DNA of 64,000 nucleotides from positions 18,054-82,053 of the forward strand of contig JASLLL010000011.1 in the NCBI GenBank assembly GCA_030747075.1, written 5' to 3'. The position numbers were made by a program, and so were the translations under genes. Below the pieces are notes generated by a model. It saw nothing but the letters and a program-made list of their open reading frames with translations. It had not been told where the DNA came from and did not search any database. This DNA comes from Gemmatimonadota bacterium (GTDB lineage: Bacteria; ARS69). Positions 20,091 to 27,818 of the stretch are shown piece after piece. Within the stretch, counting starts at the first letter, position 1. Every line of letters starts with the position of its first letter.

Positions 20091-21359
20091 CTCGGTGCCC
20101 GGGGCGGCACCCGCACCGTCCACGCTCGCCGCACCAACGGTGCTGTCCGGGGGAGCGTTTTCAGCCGCCTCTTTCGCGGCCGCGGCCTCTGCGGCCTTCT
20201 TCGCCTTTGCGTTGGCCTGTCGGGACGCCGCGCAGTCGTCCCAGGTTCGGCTGTGGTCCTTGGAGGCCCACGGGGAGGTCGCCACTTCCCCCTCCGTGGC
20301 GCTCGTGCGCTTCTTTGGAACACACGGCTTGCCCCAGTAGTTGTGGGTAGCCACGACATCTTCGGTGGAAGACGACTGGAGCAGGAACTTGGCCTCACCC
20401 AGGAAGTCGTTTGCGCTGTCAAGGTCCCCGCCGATCGTCGGCGTGGCGGTTCCCTCGATGCCCAGGTGATAACTGGGGTTGTCCAGGAAGGTGTTTCGTA
20501 CGAGCGAAGGCGCACTCTTGCCGGACGCCACGACACCGAAACTGTTTCTGGCAATGGAGCATCCATCGATCACGCCGCCAGCATCTTCGAACACGACGCC
20601 GACATTGATGTTGTCCTCGATGGTCGCATTGGTGACGATGACTGACGAACTCTGCGCGAGAATGCCTGTGTCCCCGTTTCCGTTCACCGAGCCGCCTTCC
20701 ACGGAGAACTCCGCATCGGAGGCCTGAATCCCCACGAACAAGTTGTCCGAGAACGCGCACTCCTTCAAGGACAACGCTTCCGAGGTGCCGGTGATGTACA
20801 CACCAAACGCTTCGCAACCGGTGAAGGTGCAGTACTTCACATCGGCGGTGGCATACTGCACGAACAGGGCCGCCTTCGTGCAGGCGCTGACATCGCACCA
20901 GTGCAGGAACGGGTTGGAGCGCCCATGAATGGCGATCCCGTAAGTGCAAGCCGTGACCTTCACATGCTGGATGACAATCTCCGTCTCCGCATTCAGCAGG
21001 ATTCCCCGCTTGGCAAGATCCGCCCCGGTCACAGTGAACCCGATCAACTGGGTGGAGTTGCTGCAACTTTGCGCCAGCACGACCGCTTCATTCTTCGAAG
21101 GGCCGCCGTAGGTGATGATCGTCTCATCCGGACCCGCCACCGACTTCACAATGAGGCCGTCCTTCAGGAAGAGATTCTCCTGATAGGTTCCGGGTTCCAC
21201 GAGAACGGTGTCGCCGAACTCCGCGTGCTCAATGGCGTCCTGAATGGCGGGATAGTCCGCCGGGACATGCAGAGTGGCCGCACTCGCCGCAAGCGGCAGG
21301 AGGCCGAGGACGACGAACGCGGTCCCCCGAAGGATGCGGTAGGCCTGAAATGTCGGCAT
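20076..21359 (-). CDS. secreted right-handed parallel beta-helix (NosD/pectate-lyase-like fold) protein
   Basis: About 427 residues. A signal peptide (RGTAFVVLGLLPLAASA) precedes LHVPADYPAIQDAIEHAEFGDTVLVEPGTY, the standard opening of surface beta-helix proteins. Around ten helical turns follow (patterns such as GILLNAETEIVIQHVKV and YGIAIHGRSNP), ending with a THNYWG motif. The last 60 residues are an Ala/Lys/Glu-rich tail that may be disordered. No catalytic residues of a specific lyase were recognised, so the substrate is unknown. The ATG at 21359 has AGGAG about 10 bases upstream. It converges with gyrA and diverges from hflX. Confidence 0.8.
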   Translation of the reverse strand: MPTFQAYRILRGTAFVVLGLLPLAASAATLHVPADYPAIQDAIEHAEFGDTVLVEPGTYQENLFLKDGLIVKSVAGPDETIITYGGPSKNEAVVLAQSCSNSTQLIGFTVTGADLAKRGILLNAETEIVIQHVKVTACTYGIAIHGRSNPFLHWCDVSACTKAALFVQYATADVKYCTFTGCEAFGVYITGTSEALSLKECAFSDNLFVGIQASDAEFSVEGGSVNGNGDTGILAQSSSVIVTNATIEDNINVGVVFEDAGGVIDGCSIARNSFGVVASGKSAPSLVRNTFLDNPSYHLGIEGTATPTIGGDLDSANDFLGEAKFLLQSSSTEDVVATHNYWGKPCVPKKRTSATEGEVATSPWASKDHSRTWDDCAASRQANAKAKKAAEAAAAKEAAENAPPDSTVGAASVDGAGAAPGTETADG

Positions 21360-21437
21360 CTTGCTCGACTCCTGTCTGCGGACACCATGTTCCATGATTG
21401 CGGCGGCGCGTGCCGGTTGCCCCGACAGGGCCGCGCA

Positions 21438-21467
21438 TTGACACTGCCTGAAACGCTCTGCTAGCGT
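21438..21467 (+). promoter_or_regulatory. candidate hflX promoter
   Basis: A perfect TTGACA (21438-21443) is followed after 18 bases by TAGCGT (21462-21467), a poor -10. Initiation would fall near 21474, just before a GTG at 21476. That placement argues that the hflX start lies further downstream, or that the mRNA is leaderless. Confidence 0.4.
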
Positions 21468-21598
21468 CGAAACCAGTGAACCGCACCGACTTTCAAGTAC
21501 GATCCACGCGATGTCAAGTCCACGAAGACGCGCGCGAACAGGGGGCACTGTTGGGAAGAAGGCGTCGCTCGGAGCGAGATCGCCCGCCGGAGCAACCG

Positions 21599-22936
21599 GT
21601 GGGTCGAGGGTCCACAGAATCAGAACCGGACGAAGCGGCGATTGTCGTGGGGCTTCGACTTCCGGCGGTGGATCGGTCCGCCTGTGAGGAGAGCCTCGAC
21701 GAGCTGGCCACACTGGCGCGCGCCTCCGGTGCGCGTGTGGTCGGGCGCGAACTCCAGAGCCGCAGCCGGGTGGACGGGCGCACATTCATCGGTGCGGGAA
21801 AGGCGGCGGAGATTGCCGAAAAGGCAGGCGAGGCGGGAGCGAACCTCCTGCTTCTCGACCACGACCTCTCCCCGGCCCAAGCGCGCAATCTGGAGGAAGC
21901 CACGCACCTGAAGGTCCTCGACCGAACGGAACTCATCCTGGATATCTTCGCGCGAAGAGCCAGAACCCCCCGCGCGCGCATTCAAGTAGAGGCGGCCCAG
22001 TTGGAGTATATGCTCCCGCGCCTGACGCGCCTTTGGGAGCACCTGTCGCGGCTCGGCGGCGGGATCGGAACGCGCGGACCCGGGGAGACGCAGATCGAAG
22101 TGGACCGCCGGCGCATCCGGAGCCGACTGGCCAACCTCAAGAAGAAGCTCCGCAGTATGGATGCGCAGGGACCCGTCAGGCGGAGGCTTCATGACGGCCC
22201 GTTCCGCGTTGCGCTGGTTGGCTACACGAACGCGGGAAAGAGCAGCCTCATGAACGCCATGACCAAGGCGAAGGTGCCGACCCGTGATCGTTTCTTTGAG
22301 ACGCTGGACGCCACGACACGCGTTCTTCCGCTCGGTCCCGGGTACCGGGCAACACTCACGGACACCGTGGGTTTTCTTCGACGGCTTCCCCACACGCTGG
22401 TGGAGTCGTTCCGGGCCACGCTCGAAGAGGTGTCCTCGGCAGACCTGCTCCTCCATGTGGTGGACGCCGCGTCTCCGGTGGCGGAGGAAATGTCGGAGGC
22501 GGTGGAGTCGGTCTTGCGGGAGATTGGGGCGGGCGAAATCCCGACCCTCACTATCTTCAACAAGATGGACATTGCGAAACCGGACGCGTGGCCGGGGTTG
22601 TGCGGGAAGGATCCGGCGGAACCGGACACGGTCCACGCCAGCGCGCTCACCGGAGACGGATTGGGCGAGGTGTGCCGCGCGATCCGGGAGCGAATCAGCC
22701 GCGACTGGATTCGCGCATCAGGACCGGTCCCCGTGAGTTGCGGCAGGCTTCTCGCACGGCTTCGCTCCGGAACGAATGTGCTGGCGGAGGATCGCTCCGG
22801 GGAAGAAGTGCGCTTCACCGTGATTGCCCCGCCGGAGGAGTGGCAGAAACTGCGGGCTCTCTTTGCCGACGACGCCCCGGAACTCTTCTCGGGGAACCCG
22901 GGACCCCGGGACCACCGACCGGTGGGCCATGGTTGA
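21599..22936 (+). CDS. hflX: ribosome-associated GTPase HflX
   Basis: About 445 residues from the chosen GTG. The N-terminal HflX domain contains RTFIGAGKAAEI and LDHDLSPAQARNLEEATHLKVLDRTELILDIFARRA, with the glycine-rich GGGIGTRGPGETQIEVDRRRI. The G domain has G1 GYTNAGKSSL, G3 DTVGFL and G4 NKMD. HflX splits stalled or hibernating ribosomes under stress. The same frame is open from a GTG at 21476, but that would be almost leaderless and adds a charged, non-conserved tail; the GTG at 21599 has GGAG 6 bases upstream. Confidence 0.9.
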   Translation: MGRGSTESEPDEAAIVVGLRLPAVDRSACEESLDELATLARASGARVVGRELQSRSRVDGRTFIGAGKAAEIAEKAGEAGANLLLLDHDLSPAQARNLEEATHLKVLDRTELILDIFARRARTPRARIQVEAAQLEYMLPRLTRLWEHLSRLGGGIGTRGPGETQIEVDRRRIRSRLANLKKKLRSMDAQGPVRRRLHDGPFRVALVGYTNAGKSSLMNAMTKAKVPTRDRFFETLDATTRVLPLGPGYRATLTDTVGFLRRLPHTLVESFRATLEEVSSADLLLHVVDAASPVAEEMSEAVESVLREIGAGEIPTLTIFNKMDIAKPDAWPGLCGKDPAEPDTVHASALTGDGLGEVCRAIRERISRDWIRASGPVPVSCGRLLARLRSGTNVLAEDRSGEEVRFTVIAPPEEWQKLRALFADDAPELFSGNPGPRDHRPVGHG

Positions 22937-23726
22937 TGCGCCGCGCCCGGAAGTTCTTGTCGGCACCTCCGGATACAGTTTCCCGGACTGGAAGGGACCC
23001 TTCTACCCCCCGGGCACACGCAACACGGACATGCTTCCCCACTATGCGACCCGGTTTTCCGTCGTGGAGGTGAACACGACCTATTACCGCATGCCGGACA
23101 CGAAGCTACTCGGGCGCATGGTGGACCGCACGCCGGACGGGTTCCGGTTCATCGTAAAGGCGTATCGCGGCATGACGCACGACCCCGCCGAATGGAAGAG
23201 CGGGGCCATCTGCGACCCCTTTGTCGACGCGCTCCAGCCCATGCGGGAAGCGGGACGCTTTTCCGGCGTGCTGCTTCAGTTCCCGTGGCGCTTCCGCAAT
23301 ACCCCGCGAAGCCGCCGGCACCTTGCGGACCTTCGGCGTCGCCTGCCCGAGATCCCGCTCTTTGTGGAGTTTCGCCGGGAAGAGTGGGCCAGGGAGGCGG
23401 TATACCGGTTCATGGAAGATCACCGGCTCGGGTGGTGCTCGGCGGACGAGCCGAACCTTCCGGGACTTCTTCCGCCGGTTCATCAAGTCACCAACGGAAC
23501 CGGCTATGTCCGACTTCACGGCCGAAACCGGGACGCATGGTGGGGGCGGTCCGGGAAGGACCGGTACGACTATCTCTATTCGGACAAGGAACTCACTGAC
23601 TGGGCGAAGAAGATCCGTCACGCGGCGGGCCAGGCAGACCGGACCTTTGTCTTCTTCAACAACTGCTACGCGGGGCAGGCCGCCGAGAACGCCCGCGTGA
23701 TGCAGGAACTGGTGAGTACCGGCTAG
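22929..23726 (+). CDS. DUF72 (YecE-like) protein
   Basis: About 265 residues. The family pattern is clear: VGTSGYSFPDWKGPFYP at the start, YATRFSVVEVNTTYYRMP, the region VLLQFPWRFR, VEFRREEW and the end VFFNNCYAGQAAENA. DUF72 proteins adopt a TIM-barrel fold and their function is unknown. The ATG at 22929 overlaps the hflX stop by 8 bases, so it is probably cotranscribed. Its TAG is part of a CTAG shared with the convergent gene's stop. Confidence 0.88.
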   Translation: MVDAPRPEVLVGTSGYSFPDWKGPFYPPGTRNTDMLPHYATRFSVVEVNTTYYRMPDTKLLGRMVDRTPDGFRFIVKAYRGMTHDPAEWKSGAICDPFVDALQPMREAGRFSGVLLQFPWRFRNTPRSRRHLADLRRRLPEIPLFVEFRREEWAREAVYRFMEDHRLGWCSADEPNLPGLLPPVHQVTNGTGYVRLHGRNRDAWWGRSGKDRYDYLYSDKELTDWAKKIRHAAGQADRTFVFFNNCYAGQAAENARVMQELVSTG

Positions 23727-25558
23727 CGGTCGGTCAGCAACGGGTCGTCGTCCGTCACGCGCTGATGAACCACACCCCAGGTGCCGGGGCCCGTGTGCGC
23801 GCCGACCACGCCGGTGAACTTGCCGCGCAGGACCTCCACGACCTCACACTGCTTTCGCATCCTCTGCTCCACATACTTCACGGTCTCGTTGTCCATGTCG
23901 CCGACCATCCCCAGACGAATGCGCGCGCCCTCGGGGAGTCGTTCTCGCAGTTCGCTCACGAGTTTCGTGCGTGCGTCGGCGTCGCCTCGGCCGCGTGCCA
24001 CCGATCGCACTTCTTCATTGATGAGCGACAACACGGGTCGCATGTCGAACAGGTTCCCGATCAGGCTTTGCGCGACATTCACGCGCCCGCCGCGCCGGAG
24101 GTATTCCAGCGTTGCCACCGTGAAGACGATTCCGGTCTCCTCCCGCCAGGCGCGCAACCATCGGAGAATCTCGTCGACGGAGGCGCCCCGCCTGGCCAAC
24201 CGCGCCGCGTTCATTGCGAGCATCCCAAGCCCCAGGCTTGCGCTCCGACTGTCGAAGAGTTCCACTCGCCGTTCCGGCATGAGCGCGATCCCGCTTTTCG
24301 CCGACCGAACCGTACCGGACAACTTCCCCGAGATTGCCAGCACCACCACTTCGCGGTCGGCCCGGATTCTCTCCAGCGCTTCCACGAATGCGCGGGGGGG
24401 GGGCTGGCTGGTGGTGGGAGACCCGCCCTCGTCCCGAAGCTTGCGGTAGAACTCATCGGTAGAAAGGTCCACCTGATCGCGGAAGACCTCGTCGCCGAAG
24501 AGAATCTGTAGAGGCACGATCTCGATTCCCAGTTCCTGACGGACCTCCTCGGGAAGGTCGCCCGTGGAATCGCAGACAATCGCGACGGTCTCGCCCTGTT
24601 GGTCCAGCGACACGATCGGAGCGATCCCGCCGACCGCGCTGTCACGGCTCTGGAGTGACATGTCGTCCACCTTCCGCTCTTCGATGGTGCCGAGGCGCCC
24701 CGCGATGCGAAAGACCTCTTCCGGGTGGTTCGTATGAATGTGCAGCTTGAAGAGCGTGGGTGTCGCGGCCACCAGAAGCGAACTCCCGAGCCCCGAGAAA
24801 CGGGAGCGAAGCCTCTCCGGGTGGTAGCCGCCGCCGCGCACCACCACTTCCGTGCAGAACCTCTCCGCGAGATCGCCATGGTCTCCCTTCGGATGGACGA
24901 TGGCCTCGTGGAGAACCTCTTCCGAAAGGCCCGGCGACGGCTTCCCGAGAATCTGGTTTCGAACGCCGTCCAGGAAGTTCACGAATCCCTGTGCGCCCGC
25001 GTCCACCACCTTCGCCTCGCGCAGCACAGGCAAGAGGTCCGGCGTCTGCGCAAGTGCCTCGTGAGCGGCGGCAGTCACTTCGTCGAGAAGGCCCAGAACA
25101 TCCTGCCCGGCATCGGACGCTTTCTGTGCGGCGTCGCTGGCTGCGCGCATGGTGGTGAGAATGGTGCCCTCGACGGGATCGTCGAGCGCCCCGTACACCG
25201 CGTCGGTGGCATCCGTCATGGCGCGTGCCAGTTCCGAACTGCCGATCCGCGCGTTCCCGGAGAGACCTTGTGCCATGCCGAGGAACCAGTGCGCAAGGAT
25301 GGTTCCGCTGTTTCCCTTTGCGCCAAGGACGGACGCCTCCGCCACCGCGCGACTGACCCGGTCCAGGTTTCGGTCGCGGGAATCGCGCAGCGCACCGGCA
25401 ATGGCCGAAAGCGACAGTGCCATGTTCGTTCCCGTATCCCCGTCGGGGACCGGGAAGACATTGATGCGGTTCAGGTGGTCCCGGGTGTGGAGGATTCCCT
25501 CCGCCCCCGCGAGGACCGCCTTGCGGAACCTGTCCCCATCGACATAACGGATACGCAT
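23723..25558 (-). CDS. fused DAK2-DegV protein (FakA-FakB-like fatty acid kinase)
   Basis: 611 residues. Residues 1-200 form a DAK2/DhaL-type kinase domain with NVFPVPDGDTGTNM (the metal-ATP aspartates) and GAKGNSGTI. A middle region (about 230-310) resembles the linker of FakA. Residues 325-605 form a DegV/EDD domain (IVCDSTGDLPEE, then ISGKLSGTV and the RGGRV loop). In Firmicutes FakA phosphorylates a fatty acid presented by a separate FakB; here both appear in one chain. It stands alone on the minus strand, with its stop inside a CTAG shared with the DUF72 gene. Domain calls are firm; the substrate is inferred. Confidence 0.85.
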   Translation of the reverse strand: MRIRYVDGDRFRKAVLAGAEGILHTRDHLNRINVFPVPDGDTGTNMALSLSAIAGALRDSRDRNLDRVSRAVAEASVLGAKGNSGTILAHWFLGMAQGLSGNARIGSSELARAMTDATDAVYGALDDPVEGTILTTMRAASDAAQKASDAGQDVLGLLDEVTAAAHEALAQTPDLLPVLREAKVVDAGAQGFVNFLDGVRNQILGKPSPGLSEEVLHEAIVHPKGDHGDLAERFCTEVVVRGGGYHPERLRSRFSGLGSSLLVAATPTLFKLHIHTNHPEEVFRIAGRLGTIEERKVDDMSLQSRDSAVGGIAPIVSLDQQGETVAIVCDSTGDLPEEVRQELGIEIVPLQILFGDEVFRDQVDLSTDEFYRKLRDEGGSPTTSQPPPRAFVEALERIRADREVVVLAISGKLSGTVRSAKSGIALMPERRVELFDSRSASLGLGMLAMNAARLARRGASVDEILRWLRAWREETGIVFTVATLEYLRRGGRVNVAQSLIGNLFDMRPVLSLINEEVRSVARGRGDADARTKLVSELRERLPEGARIRLGMVGDMDNETVKYVEQRMRKQCEVVEVLRGKFTGVVGAHTGPGTWGVVHQRVTDDDPLLTDR

Positions 25559-25610
25559 GGGCGGGATGGTACGCGAGTGTCCGGCCCGCCGACAAGCAGC
25601 GAGCGCGAGG

Positions 25611-25817
25611 TCAGTGGGCGCGTGGGCCGGTCACCGATTCGGGCATGGGGACGGCGTTCACAACCCGCTCGGTTCCGTCCAGGCAGACCACAGACAGCCG
25701 CCCCAACGGGGAATCGGCGGGTTCCTCCTGCAGATCCTCGGGCTCAGGATCCGTGACCTCAGAGTCCGGTGCGGGTGGAATCCAGGATTTGCGTCGGGTG
25801 GGTCGGTCGCTACTCAT
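25611..25817 (-). CDS. small hypothetical protein
   Basis: 68 residues, acidic and proline-rich in the middle, ending with a short segment that could form a beta hairpin (GRLSVVCLDGTERVVNAVPM). No family was recognised. Its ATG overlaps the stop of the upstream unknown gene by 8 bases and GGGGAG precedes it, so translation coupling is likely and supports its reality. Confidence 0.5.
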   Translation of the reverse strand: MSSDRPTRRKSWIPPAPDSEVTDPEPEDLQEEPADSPLGRLSVVCLDGTERVVNAVPMPESVTGPRAH

Positions 25818-26310
25818 GAAACTCCCCTTCGTCCCAACCGCGCCGGGGCCCTCCCCGGCGTTCGGTCATCAGCTTGGCGCTCCGTGCCGCCAGAATGAGC
25901 GGCACCATGTAGTCGAACTCCCCGCGCTCCTTCATGAACGCCCAGGGGTGCCCCTTCTCGTTGCGGAGAAACCGTCCTCCCGGATCATAGCGGGCGATCT
26001 CCTGATCCTGCACGCGGGAAGCCAGAAGAGCCTCCACCCGTACGCCCGGATCTTCCGCCCCCCAGCGGTAAATGCCCAGATAATTCTTCGGAACCTCCTC
26101 CGCACGAAGGTGGAACGGAAGACTGAACACCGCGAGCCGGTCCACCCTGCCGTGCCAGTCTTGGGTGTGGCAACGCCCGTCGAGGCTCCAACCGAACTCC
26201 AGAAGTGATCGTCCGAGTTCCGCCCACGGGCACTCCGGCGGGAAGAAGGGACCCAGAATGCGGGCCTCGAACTCCTTCCGCGTAAAGACATGTTCCGACT
26301 GAACGGACAT
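25810..26310 (-). CDS. hypothetical protein, 166 residues
   Basis: The protein is soluble and rich in aromatic and charged residues, with segments such as ILGPFFPPECPWAEL, DWHGRVDRLAVFSLPFHLR and YLGIYRWGAEDPGVRVEALL. No known domain was recognised, and there is no signal peptide or membrane span. The ATG at 26310 follows a G-rich ribosome site; the longer frame upstream has no support and crosses the divergent promoter region. It is coupled to a 68-residue gene. Confidence 0.6.
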   Translation of the reverse strand: MSVQSEHVFTRKEFEARILGPFFPPECPWAELGRSLLEFGWSLDGRCHTQDWHGRVDRLAVFSLPFHLRAEEVPKNYLGIYRWGAEDPGVRVEALLASRVQDQEIARYDPGGRFLRNEKGHPWAFMKERGEFDYMVPLILAARSAKLMTERRGGPRRGWDEGEFHE

Positions 26311-26468
26311 CCGCCGCCCCCCACAACCAGAGACACACTTCCACGCGGAAGATCGCGCAACGAAAAGCAAACCACCCGGGAAACGGCCGCCCGGCGCGGC
26401 GCGACCGGGGGGCAGGTCCGCGCAGGGCTGGATTGCCAGTGCGAAAACTCCCGCACGGACCGTGAAAG

Positions 26469-26474
26469 TACAAT
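26469..26474 (+). promoter_or_regulatory. possible -10 element before the XRE gene
   Basis: TACAAT matches the sigma70 -10 at five of six positions, in the 247-base divergent gap 26311-26557. There is no recognisable -35 at 16-18 bases, so only the -10 is proposed. It lies about 84 bases before the TTG start. Confidence 0.3.
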
Positions 26475-26557
26475 ATGGGGTGCCCGGGAGGCCGTCAAGG
26501 TCGGGGTGGTGGAGGTGTGCCGGGGGTGGTAGCCTGCATCGCGCAAGGAGGACACCG

Positions 26558-27748
26558 TTGGATATCCGGCAGACCGCATCACTCGCAATCCGGGATTCCT
26601 GGGGCGAGCGGGAGTTCGCCCGATGGCTGGGCGAGGCTCTGGATGACGAAAACACCGCGGGCGCGCGCCTGGAGGCGCTTGTGAAAGCACTGCTTCGTGC
26701 GGGGGCGCCGGGAGCGGCTGTGCGACTCACGGAGGCGGCCTTCGCGAAGGGGGGTGGTTTTCGTCCACAACTCTCCGGTGCGGCGGGCGACGCCGTGGCG
26801 AAGTCGCTGGAGTCGGAATGGGAGGCGTCGACCTCCGCGGAGGGGAGTGTCGGCGACTGGGCGCTCTGGGCCACGCGGGCGGCCGACCTTCGGCGGATGC
26901 TTCGCGGAGGGGTGGCCGCCGCGCCCGGTGGACCCGCGCCTTCCGGGGGTGCGCACCGCCCGAGGACGCTGGTTCGCCCGAGGGGCCGCGGCTCTTCCGG
27001 CGGGGCGGAGGTGGCTGTGGGGATCGGCGCGGACGCGGATGTTCTTCCCGACCCGCTGGACGAAGGCGCTCTGCAGGAGTTCTACCGGTCGCGCGCGCTG
27101 GAGCCGTTCCACCGGAATCTGGCGCTCTTCCTGGAAAAGCGCGGCCTGACGCGACGGGAACTGGCGCGTCGCATCGGCATCAGTGAATCGTATCTCTCAC
27201 AAATGCTCTCCGGGCGCAGGAAGCCGAGCCTTCGGCACCTTGCCGCGATGGCGCAGGCGCTGGACACCGCCCCGGGTCGGCTTCTGGGAGAGCGGGATCG
27301 CGCCGAACTGGAACCCGGAGACTCGGACACCTTTCGTCCGGGCAGGATCACCCACCCGCACGAGGCGCTGGCCGAACACTTCGAAGTCCACTTTTACCCG
27401 GGGCCGGATGTCCCGACAGACGGGATTCTCGCACGCACGCACCTGGTGACGGCACCATCGCGAGGGCCGCAACTCTGGAGTCTGGACCACCGCTATCTTC
27501 TTCGCGACCACTCCGGGAGACTCCACATTTCGTCCGATGCGGGCCCACTGGACGGCGGTTGCGCCCGGCGGTTTGCGCTTCTCGACGGGCGGCTTGTCCG
27601 GACCCCCCTTCGGCACCCCAGCGCAGAGGACCCGAAAGAGACGACGACCGACGGAACCGTGCCGTTCCCGGAACCCGCCTTCACCTTCCTCGGGCGAATC
27701 CACGGCGCATGGCTTGGCCCTACGGCGCGAGGCGGGGATGCGCCTTGA
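26558..27748 (+). CDS. XRE-family helix-turn-helix regulator with TTG start
   Basis: About 396 residues. The TTG at 26558 is chosen because AAGGAGGAC stands directly upstream; the frame before it is open but lacks a ribosome site. An N-terminal helical part (1-110) and a Gly/Pro-rich linker precede an XRE helix-turn-helix at about residues 185-245 (KRGLTRRELARRIGISESYLSQMLSGRRKPS). The C-terminal 130 residues look beta-rich and end FLGRIHGAWL, reminiscent of the LexA/CI-like barrel, but no Ser-Lys dyad was identified. It is immediately upstream of the polysaccharide cluster, so it may regulate it. Confidence 0.72.
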   Translation: MDIRQTASLAIRDSWGEREFARWLGEALDDENTAGARLEALVKALLRAGAPGAAVRLTEAAFAKGGGFRPQLSGAAGDAVAKSLESEWEASTSAEGSVGDWALWATRAADLRRMLRGGVAAAPGGPAPSGGAHRPRTLVRPRGRGSSGGAEVAVGIGADADVLPDPLDEGALQEFYRSRALEPFHRNLALFLEKRGLTRRELARRIGISESYLSQMLSGRRKPSLRHLAAMAQALDTAPGRLLGERDRAELEPGDSDTFRPGRITHPHEALAEHFEVHFYPGPDVPTDGILARTHLVTAPSRGPQLWSLDHRYLLRDHSGRLHISSDAGPLDGGCARRFALLDGRLVRTPLRHPSAEDPKETTTDGTVPFPEPAFTFLGRIHGAWLGPTARGGDAP

Positions 27749-27818
27749 CACCGCGCGGAGGCGCCCCGGATATTGCCGCTCTTGTTGGCAAGACTCCGGA
27801 AAGGCAGGGTACGCGTCC

